Below, piece by piece: positions 1-7,800 of a stretch of DNA of 14,159 bases. Made by a program: the position numbers and the translations under genes. Under the pieces are notes generated by a model. It was not told the DNA's origin and made no database searches. It saw nothing but the letters and a program-made list of their open reading frames with translations. Positions within the stretch are counted from its first letter, which is position 1. Every line of letters begins with the position of its first letter. The stretch comes from Magnetococcales bacterium. Its GTDB lineage: Bacteria > Pseudomonadota > Magnetococcia > Magnetococcales > Magnetaquicoccaceae. The stretch spans positions 1 through 14,159 of the forward strand of contig JADGCE010000066.1 of NCBI GenBank assembly GCA_015229095.1, read 5' to 3'.

Positions 1-134
1 ATGAGTTTGGGTCGTACAGGCATGTTATTGAATGGGATCATCGCTCTCCATTCTCCTCTCCCCCCTCTTTCCACGACGAAATGGCGGCTTCGATCACTGT
101 TTCGGGCGAAGCGCACCCTGGTATCCTCTTTTCT

Positions 135-163
135 TTGACATGGCCGGCCTGTTGGCGTACTGT
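135..163 (+). promoter_or_regulatory. putative sigma-70 type promoter for the first response regulator
   Basis: A perfect -35 hexamer TTGACA (135-140) is followed after exactly 17 nt by TACTGT (158-163), which matches the -10 consensus at three of six positions. Transcription would start near 170 and give a leader of about 105 nt before the ATG at 275. The promoter of the large membrane protein gene (4921-4949) has the same form, TTGACA-N17-TAC..T, which adds some weight. The -10 is weak, so this is a sequence-based guess. Confidence 0.4.
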
Positions 164-274
164 GACACTGTGGTACGGGTTGTGGTGGGTGCACACAGCA
201 GCCGGCCCGATTCTACCCCATCACGGCGTGTCCGGGCAACAGCATTGCTGTCCATCAGGAGGTCATTGGGAAAA

Positions 275-733
275 ATGAGCAACGTGCCAGAGGGGGATCG
301 TTCCCCGGAGCGGCCCTGCTCCAAAAAACTGAAAACGCTGATCGTCGACGACCATCCGGCGTCTATTCTGTTGTTGCAGGATATGTTGGCGGAGCATTGC
401 GAGTGTTTTGCAGCGACGGGTGGGCCGCAAGCCATCGCCCTGTTCGACCGGGCCATCAAGGAGGCGGAACCCTTTGACATTGTGCTGCTGGACATTGAGA
501 TGCCCGGCATGGATGGCATCGAGGTGTTGAAGGTGTTGCGGGAGTCGGAGCGGCACTGGAAAAAGCACAACCTGCTCTTCGGGGAGAGCAAGTTTTCCCG
601 CATCATCATGCAGACCGCCTCCGACAGCCCACAGGATTTTCTGGGGGCCTACCTGGAAGGTCGGTGCAACGGCTATATCAACAAGCCCTTCCACAAGAAA
701 GAACTGTTGGCCAAGATTCTGGCCGAGGGGTGA
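275..733 (+). CDS. stand-alone CheY-like response regulator (receiver domain only)
   Basis: The product is a 152-residue single receiver domain with no output domain. Seen: the acidic pair D25-D26 after the first beta strand, the phosphoacceptor D73 in LLDIEMPGMDG, the switch threonine T114 in MQTAS, and the conserved lysine K137 in INKPF. Residues 1-18 are a short variable N-terminal extension. The loop between the phosphorylation site and the switch strand is about ten residues longer than in CheY. The frame is open back to position 32, but I chose the ATG at 275 because AGGAGGT (257-263) precedes it and the upstream residues look non-coding. It probably accepts phosphate from a separate histidine kinase and acts by protein-protein contact. 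It shares the CNGYI.KP signature with the convergent receiver at 820-1224, so the two are probably paralogues. Kinase and target are not visible. Confidence 0.88.
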   Translation: MSNVPEGDRSPERPCSKKLKTLIVDDHPASILLLQDMLAEHCECFAATGGPQAIALFDRAIKEAEPFDIVLLDIEMPGMDGIEVLKVLRESERHWKKHNLLFGESKFSRIIMQTASDSPQDFLGAYLEGRCNGYINKPFHKKELLAKILAEG

Positions 734-780
734 GTCGAGGGGGCTCCGACAGAACCCGGAGCGGTCATCTGCGGTTCCGT

Positions 781-813
781 CGGCATTCCCCCTCACGGCG
801 AGAGGGAATGCCG
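781..813. terminator. hairpin between convergent response regulator genes, likely terminator
   Basis: CGGCATTCCC (781-790) and GGGAATGCCG (804-813) form a perfect 10-bp inverted repeat. After one mismatch, three inner pairs (792-794 with 800-802) extend it. It lies between the stops of two convergent genes (733 and 820). On the + strand it is followed by only a short TTT (814-816), and no T tract follows on the - strand, so it may be a weak bidirectional terminator or an mRNA 3'-end stabiliser. Confidence 0.55.
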
Positions 814-819
814 TTTCGC

Positions 820-1224
820 TCAGATCAAATTGTGCTTCTTCAGCTTATCCAGCAACACGTCCTGGGTGACAGGCTTGGTGATATAGCCGTTGCACTTGCC
901 CTTGAAATAGGACTCCACCAAGTGTTTGGGGTCGTCCAGGGAGGTCTGCATGATGACGAAAGAGTAATCTTTCGTATTGAGAGAGGTTCCGTAGACATCC
1001 TTTTCCATCCGGCGAATCTCCCTCAGGGCCTCCTGGCCATCCATGTTGGGCATCATGATATCCAACAGGACCAGATCAAACGGCTCCCCCTCCGCCAAAT
1101 GGGCCTTGAAGAGCGCGACAGCCTCGACGCCATCCTCTGCCATGACGCAGGTGCTGTAGGGCTGCAAAATGTATTTCAGCAACTCCCGGTTGGCGAACTC
1201 ATCGTCAGCAATCAAAGTTTTCAT
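820..1224 (-). CDS. stand-alone CheY-like response regulator, partner of the large membrane protein
   Basis: The product is a 134-residue receiver domain that fills the whole protein. Seen: acidic pair D7-D8 (LIADDE), phosphoacceptor D55 in LLDIMMPNMDG, switch T94 in MQTS, and K117 in ITKP. The frame is open further upstream, but the ATG at 1224 gives the canonical receiver start MKTLIADDE and has GAGGG about eight bases upstream, so I prefer it. The gene starts 67 bp after the stop of the 1163-residue membrane protein gene on the same strand, so co-transcription is likely. It also shares the extended alpha3-beta4 loop and CNGYI motif with the receiver at 275-733. Inference: it receives or relays a signal connected with the membrane protein. 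No DNA-binding or enzymatic output domain is present. Confidence 0.88.
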   Translation of the reverse strand: MKTLIADDEFANRELLKYILQPYSTCVMAEDGVEAVALFKAHLAEGEPFDLVLLDIMMPNMDGQEALREIRRMEKDVYGTSLNTKDYSFVIMQTSLDDPKHLVESYFKGKCNGYITKPVTQDVLLDKLKKHNLI

Positions 1225-1291
1225 AGTGGACCCTCGGCAAGATAAAAAAGCCAGCAAAAACCCGTGCCGGCACAGGGTAACGGAGGCGTGC

Positions 1292-4200
1292 CTATTTGTC
1301 AACCAGCCTCAAGAGATTGTCAACCCGGTTATGCAAGGCGTGGGCCATAGACCTGAGTTGGGATAATTCGTTAAAATTTTCGTCTGAAAAAAGATTTTGG
1401 CTGGCCAACACTTTGTCTCGGGCCTCCAAAATATAGCGCACATCCCTGGGGGCCCGATCCAGGATGGAGTTGCCTTCGTTCAGGGCCCGCAGTTTGGCGT
1501 GGGGCAGGGGTCTCTGTCTGCGTAAATCCAGGCTTAACATATTGATCTTTGTAAGCATTTGCTGTATGCTGTCGCACAGCTCCTTGATCTCCGAAACGGA
1601 ATGTTTGACGGTGGCCAGGGTGGCTTCTTCGATGGCTTTGGCCCGCTGCGCCGCCTCCTTGGCATCGCTCATCAGTGTGTGGATGCGGTCATAAAATTGG
1701 GAGATATCCCCTCCGGTTGCCAACATGCCTGCCAATTCGGGGTTGCCGCTCGCCTGAAACGGCGTGGCGCTGGGAGTGCCGTCGCCGAGGAGATGAGAGA
1801 CGCAGGCCCCCCACATACTCAAGGACTCCTTTTCAATGGCCCGGAACCGCTCTTTTAATTCCGCTGCGCTCACAATACCCTGAGCCGCATACTGTTCGGG
1901 AAAACGGTTGCAAATCTCCTCCAGGGGGTCCAAGGATTCCTGGATGATCGGCAATGTGTTGGTCATGACCTTTTTCAGCATCTTTACAAAATCTGGAATA
2001 AAATCATGCAGGGTATCCAGTTCTTCCAACGATTCTTCTGTGGCGGAAGAGATGACAAGCAACCAGTTGCGCCGTGTATGGGGGAATGCGGGGAAGGGAT
2101 CCCGGAAGGTGCGCTCCAACAGCCAATAGTGCAGCGTGTTGATGTGTTGGGATGAGGGAGAACGGGTTGCGGGCCGGTCGGTTCCACCACTGTGCGCTGC
2201 GACGACCGCTGTGGCAGGCGCGCTGCTGACCGCCTTTTGCAGCATCTCTGCCCAGGCCTCTGTGGCGGGTTGTGGGTGCTGCGCAGGACGGGGGAGGGGA
2301 AGACGCGCCATCTGGGCGGCCAACCGTTGGCGCACGCCGCGCCACCAGGCCGCCCTCTCCCCCGGTGCGTCGGTTGCGGGCTGAGCCTCCTCTTCCCGGG
2401 TGCCACCCGTGGCGATCCACCTCAATTCGGCGGCAAACTGCTCCTTGTCCTGGGTCTGCCCGCTCTCCGTGCTGCGGTAAAACTCCAAAAATGTGCCTTT
2501 CTCAATCTGTTGCCAACTCTTTTTTCCGCAAGGGAGACCGGGAAACAGCTTTTTGATCAGCTGAGGGTAACAGCTCTCTTTGTGCGCCAAAAAAAAGCCG
2601 ATGGCACTGGCCCGTGCATTGTAGCCTGTGGCATAGCGGTTGTGAGGCAGAGCGAAAAGGGCCAGCAGCCAGGCCCGCCGTTGATCCATGGGGGTGTAGT
2701 CTCTGCTGTCTTGAACTCTGGGATCAATCTCCTCCAGCACCTTGAAAAACGCATTGCGCACCCCTGTTTCGTTGGGGAAGGTCAGCCCCCGCAAGGCCTG
2801 CTGGATGGCCGGGCGATAAAAAAAGCTCTTGGCCAGTTCCACGAAGGCATCTTCCCACTCTTTCATGTAGTTCAGCAACTCGTCGGCCATCTGCCGGTCC
2901 AACATGCCCTGCCGTGCGGTGCGACGGCAGAGCAGCAGCCAAGGCAGCCAATCGATGGCAAAGGCGCAAAAAAGAATGGCGACCAACAGGCCGGTGCCCC
3001 GCTGCACGCCATACTGGCTGTTCAATGTGTGGGAGAGTTCCGCCAAACTTTTTTGCCCGCCCGGTTGGATGGGACCGAAAGTCAGCGCGCCCAACGGGAT
3101 ATCGGCCGGAGGGGCCACATGGGTGCTGATCCGCACGTCAGAAAGATATTTTTCAAGCGATTTGTCCACTTGCACAAGGAGTTGCAAATGGCTCTCCGAC
3201 AGGGTGTCCAGCGTCTGTATGATCTGGTCAAACTTTAAACGGTTGTTGATCAGTGCGGACAACAGCTCCTGTATCAGCAGATTCACCTGCCTGTTGTCGA
3301 AGGAATAAATGGTATGGATCGTGGAGAGGGAGAGCTCTCCCACCGCCAGGAGGTGCTCTATCTGGGCCAAATTGCGCTGGACGAGGGAGGCGGTTTTGTC
3401 CAGATCTTTGGCGTAGAGGTCGGAGAGGGACTGCAGTTTTTGTGCGATGGGTTTATCCAACGGGATGCCTGATCCCCTCAACAATTGGTCCATGTTGCGA
3501 GCAAACTGCACGTCGCGGAAAGCGCGGGCCACATCCGTGCTGCCCGGTACAAAACCGCCGTTGACAATAAAATATTTTGCCCAATAACGAGGGCCCTTGC
3601 GGGTGTCGGCAACGGGACTCTTGCCGACCAACTCCTCTTCGGGAATGCGGGCAAATAATTCACCCACGCGGTTGACCGCCCCCTGCAACTGGGCGTTGAG
3701 GTCATAGAGGGAGTCATGCAAAGCCGGTGGGTCTCCCGGGGAGACCGGGCTGCCCAAGGCGGTATGGACCTGTTGCCGGATGTTCAGCCATTGTCCGGAG
3801 AGATCCGCTTTGCTGGAAAAAAGGAGGGCAATGCTGTCATAGTTGGCGACCCCGGAGAAGAGAGCCAGGCAGAAAGCCAACAGCGTCCAGCGGGGCTGTA
3901 CCAGGAAGGTGGCCCACAGGCCGGAAAAAATTTTTCCCGTTTCAGCAATACCCCGCAAAAGCCTAGCCCGATAATCCAGCACGGCGATGCTGAGCAACAG
4001 GCCACCCAGGGTGGCCAGGGTGACATGCAACAGCTCACTCTGCTGGGGCGTAAAATAGGCCCCGAGCCAGGCCGCCATGCTGGAGCCCTGCAGCAGGGTC
4101 AACAAGGCCCGGTAACTGGTAAACGCGGAGAGAGCCCACAGCAGCAGGATGACAAGCAGGTTGCCCCACCGCACCAGGCAGCCCAGGCTGGCTGTGAGCT

Positions 4201-4783
4201 TGTGGGTGATCGGCTCCTCTCTGTTCGCGGGCCCCCAGATGGCGCGCAGGGAGCGGGATGGTCCCATGTTTTCCGGGGCATTGGCCGACAGATCCCCCAC
4301 CAGGTTTTCAAAGAGCCGCAGGGCACCGTCAACGTTGTGCCGGAAAACCAGTTTGGTCAAGGTGTAGAAAGGGTTGCCCGGCAGCAGAGACTCGTCGCCG
4401 CTGCGCAAAGCATCGCGAAACGTCTCCAGATGGAAAGAGACCTGTTGAATACCTTCCGCCTGACCCCGGGCCGCACGCACCTTGTCGGCAATATTGTCAA
4501 ACTTTTTCTTTTGGTCCCCCAACCGGAGAGAGGCTTGGCCCTCCTGTGCCAGTCGGGCGCGCAGGGCAGCCACGCTGTGCTGAATGTCCTCCATTTCCTG
4601 CGCAGCGGGGGTGAAAAAGGCCAAATCCGGTTTGTAGGGGAGTGTATCAACCTGGGAGGCCGACTCCACGCCGGGAAACAGCACAAGAGGAGCCTTTTGG
4701 TCCCGCTCTGCTGTAAAAAACCGTTCAACAACCGTTCCGTAGTTCTCCAGGAGTGGGTTTTTGGTTTCTTTGGCCTTTTCCAT
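1292..4783 (-). CDS. very large four-TM membrane protein of unknown function
   Basis: This is an unrecognised 1163-residue protein. Hydrophobic stretches suggest membrane segments near residues 205-227, 250-270, 298-321 and 597-619. Basic residues follow segments two (YRARLLRG) and four (CRRTARQ), favouring a cytoplasmic N-terminus. That leaves a predicted periplasmic, helix-rich domain at about 322-596 and a cytoplasmic region at 620-1163. The cytoplasmic region has an Ala/Pro/Thr-rich linker near 797-880 and a predicted coiled coil near 1035-1090. I see no histidine kinase N/G boxes, no GGDEF or EAL motif, no Walker A motif and no HAMP-like segment. The frame is open to 4939, but the ATG at 4783 is chosen for GAAGG about eight bases upstream and a polar start; 4819 is an alternative. 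A receiver gene follows 67 bp downstream, so it may be a sensor or scaffold in a phosphorelay. That role is inference from context only. Confidence 0.8.
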   Translation of the reverse strand: MEKAKETKNPLLENYGTVVERFFTAERDQKAPLVLFPGVESASQVDTLPYKPDLAFFTPAAQEMEDIQHSVAALRARLAQEGQASLRLGDQKKKFDNIADKVRAARGQAEGIQQVSFHLETFRDALRSGDESLLPGNPFYTLTKLVFRHNVDGALRLFENLVGDLSANAPENMGPSRSLRAIWGPANREEPITHKLTASLGCLVRWGNLLVILLLWALSAFTSYRALLTLLQGSSMAAWLGAYFTPQQSELLHVTLATLGGLLLSIAVLDYRARLLRGIAETGKIFSGLWATFLVQPRWTLLAFCLALFSGVANYDSIALLFSSKADLSGQWLNIRQQVHTALGSPVSPGDPPALHDSLYDLNAQLQGAVNRVGELFARIPEEELVGKSPVADTRKGPRYWAKYFIVNGGFVPGSTDVARAFRDVQFARNMDQLLRGSGIPLDKPIAQKLQSLSDLYAKDLDKTASLVQRNLAQIEHLLAVGELSLSTIHTIYSFDNRQVNLLIQELLSALINNRLKFDQIIQTLDTLSESHLQLLVQVDKSLEKYLSDVRISTHVAPPADIPLGALTFGPIQPGGQKSLAELSHTLNSQYGVQRGTGLLVAILFCAFAIDWLPWLLLCRRTARQGMLDRQMADELLNYMKEWEDAFVELAKSFFYRPAIQQALRGLTFPNETGVRNAFFKVLEEIDPRVQDSRDYTPMDQRRAWLLALFALPHNRYATGYNARASAIGFFLAHKESCYPQLIKKLFPGLPCGKKSWQQIEKGTFLEFYRSTESGQTQDKEQFAAELRWIATGGTREEEAQPATDAPGERAAWWRGVRQRLAAQMARLPLPRPAQHPQPATEAWAEMLQKAVSSAPATAVVAAHSGGTDRPATRSPSSQHINTLHYWLLERTFRDPFPAFPHTRRNWLLVISSATEESLEELDTLHDFIPDFVKMLKKVMTNTLPIIQESLDPLEEICNRFPEQYAAQGIVSAAELKERFRAIEKESLSMWGACVSHLLGDGTPSATPFQASGNPELAGMLATGGDISQFYDRIHTLMSDAKEAAQRAKAIEEATLATVKHSVSEIKELCDSIQQMLTKINMLSLDLRRQRPLPHAKLRALNEGNSILDRAPRDVRYILEARDKVLASQNLFSDENFNELSQLRSMAHALHNRVDNLLRLVDK

Positions 4784-4907
4784 AGATACAACCTTCAAAC
4801 ACCGTTGGAGTCTCTCCATGTGCCGCGTCCGCTGAACCAGGCACCACCGGACATGCCCACACGGTGCCGTCTGACGGGGGTTGACCTCTCTCAGGTGCAG
4901 AGACACC

Positions 4908-4936
4908 CGCAAGCCGACCCAGCGTATCGGCTTGCG
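4908..4936. promoter_or_regulatory. perfect 10-bp inverted repeat, operator-like, over the promoter of the large gene
   Basis: CGCAAGCCGA (4908-4917) and TCGGCTTGCG (4927-4936) are exact reverse complements with a 9-nt spacer. The proposed -10 hexamer (4921-4926 on the - strand) sits in the spacer. A dyad centred on the -10 is a natural repressor site, or the transcript could fold into a hairpin. On the - strand no T tract follows, so a terminator for typA is less likely. Confidence 0.5.
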
Positions 4937-4949
4937 CACGGAATGTCAA
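4921..4949 (-). promoter_or_regulatory. putative sigma-70 type promoter of the large membrane protein gene
   Basis: Read on the - strand, TTGACA (4949-4944) is followed after 17 nt by TACGCT (4926-4921), a 3/6 match to the -10 consensus. Just upstream is an AT-rich stretch (about 4975-5003) that includes the 10-nt palindrome AATTGCAATT (4983-4992), which could be an UP-like or regulator-binding element. The leader to the ATG at 4783 would be about 130 nt. The 235-bp gap to the typA stop and these elements suggest that the gene does not depend only on read-through from typA. Confidence 0.4.
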
Positions 4950-5018
4950 GAGCCGACAGTCGATGCCAACCTCTTGTTTTTGAATTGCAATTAATGCATA
5001 TTAGCCGCCGCCGCGCCC

Positions 5019-6836
5019 TTATTCCACCTCCCGGCTCTGCCGCTTCCGTTCATGCTCTTTCAGCAGCTTTTTGCGCAAACGAATGGAGTGGGGGGTCACC
5101 TCCACCAATTCGTCATTGTTGATGAATTCCAGGGCCTGTTCCAGAGAGAGGCGGATGGGGGGGGTCAGGGTGATGGCTTCATCGGAGCCGGAGGCGCGAA
5201 TATTGGTCAACTGCTTGCCCCGCAACGGATTGACCACCAGATCATTGTTGCGGTTGTGGATGCTGATGATCATCCCTTCGTAGATGGGGGCGCCGGGGCC
5301 GATAAAGTGGCGGCCACGCTCTTGCAGGTTCCAGAGGGCAAAGGCGGTGGCGCGACCCTCCTCCTTGACGATGAGGACGCCGCTTTTGCGTTGCCCCAAT
5401 CCCGACGGGCAGAGGGGACCGTAATGGTCGAACACATGATACATCAGGCCGGTGCCGGAGGTCAGGGTGCGAAATTCGGTTTGAAAACCGATCAGCCCAC
5501 GGGCCGGGATGATATAGTCCAGTCGCACCCGCCCCTGGCCGTCCGGCATCATATCCTGCAACTCTCCCCGCCGTTGCCCCAGGGCCTCCATGACGGCCCC
5601 TTGATAAGCCTCTTCCACATCGATGGCAAGGCTTTCGTAGGGCTCCTCCTGCTGGCCATCCCGTTCTCGGACAATCACCTCCGGACGGGAGACCCCCAGC
5701 TCAAAGCCTTCCCGGCGCATGGATTCGATCAATACCCCCAGATGCAGCTCTCCCCGGCCAGAGACCCGGAATTTGTCGGGATGCTCCGTCTCTTCCACCC
5801 GCAGGGCGACATTATGCTCCAGCTCCCGGTAAAGCCGCTCCCGCAGCTGGCGGCTGGTGACAAATTTGCCCTCCTTGCCCGCCAGGGGGCTGTCGTTGAC
5901 CTGGAACATCATGCTGATGGTGGGCTCATCCACCGCCAGGGAGGGGAGGGCCTCCACCCCCTCCGGATGGCAGAGGGTATCGGAGATCCCCAACTTTTCG
6001 ACCCCGGTAAAGGCGATGATCTCCCCGGCATGTGCCTCTGGCACCTCCACCCGCTCCAGGCCGAGAAAGCCAAAAATTTGCAGCATGCGGGCCGACCGCT
6101 GCCGGTTGTCCGCCCCGATGACGGTGACCAAGCTGTTGCTGCGGATGGAGCCCCGCTTGACCCGGCCAATGCCGATCAACCCTACATAACTGTTATAATC
6201 CAGGGCAGAGACCTGCATTTGAAAGGGGCCCTCAGGATCCACCAGGGGCGAATTGACCTCGCGCACGATGGTCTCAAACAGAGGAGTCATGTCGGTGCCC
6301 GGGTGCTCCAGTTCCAGGGAGGCATAACCCGCCAGGGCGGAGGCATAGACCACGGGAAAATCCAACTGGGCATCGCTGGCACCCAGTTTATCAAATAATT
6401 CAAAGGTTTTATCCAAAACCCAATGGGGCCTGGCACTGGGGCGGTCCACCTTGTTGATCACCACGATGGGGCGGAAGCCCATGTCAAAGGCTTTGCGGGT
6501 GACAAAACGGGTTTGCGGCATGGGACCATCCACCGCATCCACCAGCAGCAGGACCGAATCCACCATGGAGAGCACCCGCTCCACCTCGCCGCCAAAATCG
6601 GCATGGCCGGGGGTGTCGACAATGTTGATGCGATATTTTCCCCACTGAATGGCCGTGTTTTTGGCCAGAATGGTAATACCCCGTTCCCGTTCCTGATCGT
6701 TGGAGTCCATGACTCTCTCCCGGAGCTCCCCCCGCTGGGAGAGGGTTCCGGATTGTTGTAACAGTTTGTCCACCAAAGTGGTTTTGCCATGGTCGACGTG
6801 GGCGATGATGGCGATGTTGCGCAGATGCTGAATCAA
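5019..6836 (-). CDS. typA: TypA/BipA, ribosome-associated translational GTPase
   Basis: This is a full-length 605-residue TypA/BipA. Seen: P-loop AHVDHGKT (12-19), switch I RGITI (52-56), DTPGH (74-78), NKVD (128-131) and the family-typical VYASAL segment, followed by the EF-G-like middle domains and the BipA-specific C-terminal part (for example SRGLIG-like ARGLIGF and LEQALEFI). Known family role: a GTPase that binds the 70S ribosome, helps 50S assembly and supports growth at low temperature and under stress. The start codon is TTG (6836-6834); it gives MIQHLRNIAIIAHVDHGK, which matches the usual BipA N-terminus, and AAGGA lies about nine bases upstream. Only 15 bp separate it from the upstream mazG stop, so the two are probably co-transcribed. 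No hairpin-plus-T terminator is visible after the stop. Confidence 0.97.
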   Translation of the reverse strand: MIQHLRNIAIIAHVDHGKTTLVDKLLQQSGTLSQRGELRERVMDSNDQERERGITILAKNTAIQWGKYRINIVDTPGHADFGGEVERVLSMVDSVLLLVDAVDGPMPQTRFVTRKAFDMGFRPIVVINKVDRPSARPHWVLDKTFELFDKLGASDAQLDFPVVYASALAGYASLELEHPGTDMTPLFETIVREVNSPLVDPEGPFQMQVSALDYNSYVGLIGIGRVKRGSIRSNSLVTVIGADNRQRSARMLQIFGFLGLERVEVPEAHAGEIIAFTGVEKLGISDTLCHPEGVEALPSLAVDEPTISMMFQVNDSPLAGKEGKFVTSRQLRERLYRELEHNVALRVEETEHPDKFRVSGRGELHLGVLIESMRREGFELGVSRPEVIVRERDGQQEEPYESLAIDVEEAYQGAVMEALGQRRGELQDMMPDGQGRVRLDYIIPARGLIGFQTEFRTLTSGTGLMYHVFDHYGPLCPSGLGQRKSGVLIVKEEGRATAFALWNLQERGRHFIGPGAPIYEGMIISIHNRNNDLVVNPLRGKQLTNIRASGSDEAITLTPPIRLSLEQALEFINNDELVEVTPHSIRLRKKLLKEHERKRQSREVE

Positions 6837-6851
6837 GAGTCTCTATCCTTA

Positions 6852-7709
6852 TCAACCTGAAATGTCCGACGAGGCCTGCTTGGCCTCTTGCCACAAGGCT
6901 TCCAGTTGTGCCAGTGTGGCCGTTTCCACCGACTGACCCTCCTGGTGCAGTCGGATCTCCATGTGGCGAAAGCGGGTTTGAAATTTGCGGGTGGAATGGC
7001 GCAGGGCGGTCTCCGGGTTGACCTGTAGATGCCGGGCCAGATTGACCAGGGTGAACAGCAGATCCCCCAACTCCTCCTCCATGGCAGCAGGCGCCTGCTC
7101 TTTCGTGGCCGCCGCCAACTCCTCCAACTCTTCCCGCACCTTGACCAGGACGCCGTCGGCATCCGGCCAATCAAAACCCACTTGGCCCATTTTACGTTGC
7201 ACCTTGGCCGCCCACAACAGGGCGGGCAGGTGGCTGTTGACATCGTCAAACAGGGAGGCGGGAGTGCTCTCCCCATGGGCCGTTTTTTGCTGACTCTTCT
7301 CCTGCCGTTTGATCTCCTCCCAACGGGCCGGTACCCCCTGGGCCGTCAGCGGGGGGGATGCGGCGGGGTCGTCGGTCGCCGCAAACACATGGGGGTGACG
7401 GCGGGTCATCTTGTCCACCACCCCCCGGACCACCTCGGTCAGGGTGAACGCCCCCTCTTCCTGGGCAATCCGGCTGTAGAAGACAATGTGGAAGAGCAGA
7501 TCCCCCAGCTCATCCCGCAACCCCTGGGCCTGCCGGCTCTCCACCGCCTCGGCCACCTCATAGGCCTCCTCCAGGGTGTAGGGGACGAGGGTGTGCCAGG
7601 TTTGCTGTTTGTCCCATGGGCACCCCGCCGGACCCCGCAGGCGGGCCATCAGCTCCACCAACTCCTGTATGCCGCGCAGCAGGGGATCCTGGGTGTGGGG
7701 TGTGGTCAT
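6852..7709 (-). CDS. mazG: MazG nucleoside triphosphate pyrophosphohydrolase
   Basis: The product is 285 residues with the two tandem MazG-type helical domains of the full-length family. The first has GCPWDKQQT (29-37), EEAYE (47-51) and ELGD (67-70), then RRHPHVF (103-109). The second has KMGQVGFDW (173-181), EELEE (193-197) and EELGD (212-216). The acidic EExxE...ExxD residues bind Mg2+. The family hydrolyses (d)NTPs to NMP and pyrophosphate, and in E. coli it limits ppGpp and MazEF-dependent death by clearing nucleotides. The frame extends to a TTG at 7748, and there is another ATG at 7718. I chose the ATG at 7709 because the family normally starts shortly before this segment; no start has a strong Shine-Dalgarno. 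It lies upstream of typA and is preceded by a structured leader (7750-7836). Confidence 0.95.
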   Translation of the reverse strand: MTTPHTQDPLLRGIQELVELMARLRGPAGCPWDKQQTWHTLVPYTLEEAYEVAEAVESRQAQGLRDELGDLLFHIVFYSRIAQEEGAFTLTEVVRGVVDKMTRRHPHVFAATDDPAASPPLTAQGVPARWEEIKRQEKSQQKTAHGESTPASLFDDVNSHLPALLWAAKVQRKMGQVGFDWPDADGVLVKVREELEELAAATKEQAPAAMEEELGDLLFTLVNLARHLQVNPETALRHSTRKFQTRFRHMEIRLHQEGQSVETATLAQLEALWQEAKQASSDISG

Positions 7710-7746
7710 GAAAGCCATCCCATCGACGAGGCCAAAGAGAAGAGTC

Positions 7747-7782
7747 AAGCCCGACAGTATGGCACGAGGGCTTTGTCGGGTT
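7747..7782 (-). promoter_or_regulatory. mazG leader element with two mutually exclusive pairings
   Basis: In the - strand transcript, CCCGACA (7780-7774) can pair with TGTCGGG (7756-7750). Alternatively AAGCCC (7773-7768) can pair with GGGCTT (7752-7747). The two helices share 7750-7752, so they exclude each other. The element ends about 38 nt before the mazG ATG. This is visible in the sequence; a regulatory role (attenuator or switch) is inference. Confidence 0.35.
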
Positions 7783-7800
7783 CAATGGGGAAAAATTTGC

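Noticed and set aside
141..157. A sigma-54-like site TGGCCGG-N4-TTGG before the first receiver
   Set aside because: The essential GC of the -12 element is GG here; the overlapping TTGACA-N17-TACTGT reading is preferred.
32..274. N-terminal extension of the first receiver back to position 32, and a 45-codon frame starting at position 1
   Set aside because: Neither shows family similarity or a ribosome binding site; AGGAGGT before 275 marks a better start. The 22-nt pyrimidine tract at 51-72 seems incidental.
1510..1690. Resemblance of the C-terminal coiled coil of the large protein (about residues 1035-1090) to a chemoreceptor signalling tip
   Set aside because: Only a loose helical pattern (KINMLSLDL) recalls the chemoreceptor tip; the conserved hairpin with its Glu and Arg contacts and the returning helix are missing.
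2192..3238. A 348-codon open frame on the + strand opposite the 3' half of the large gene
   Set aside because: Same reasoning: fully antisense, no domain, no convincing ribosome binding site.
3716..5122. A 468-codon open frame on the + strand, opposite the 5' half of the large membrane protein gene
   Set aside because: It overlaps two genes on the opposite strand and has a Gln/Arg/Pro/Gly-rich shadow composition. The - strand frame has clear membrane segments and better codon character.
5052..6398. A 448-codon open frame on the + strand opposite typA
   Set aside because: It lies wholly antisense to a highly conserved gene, has a composition typical of a shadow frame (many His, Gln, Gly, Asp), and has no recognisable domain.
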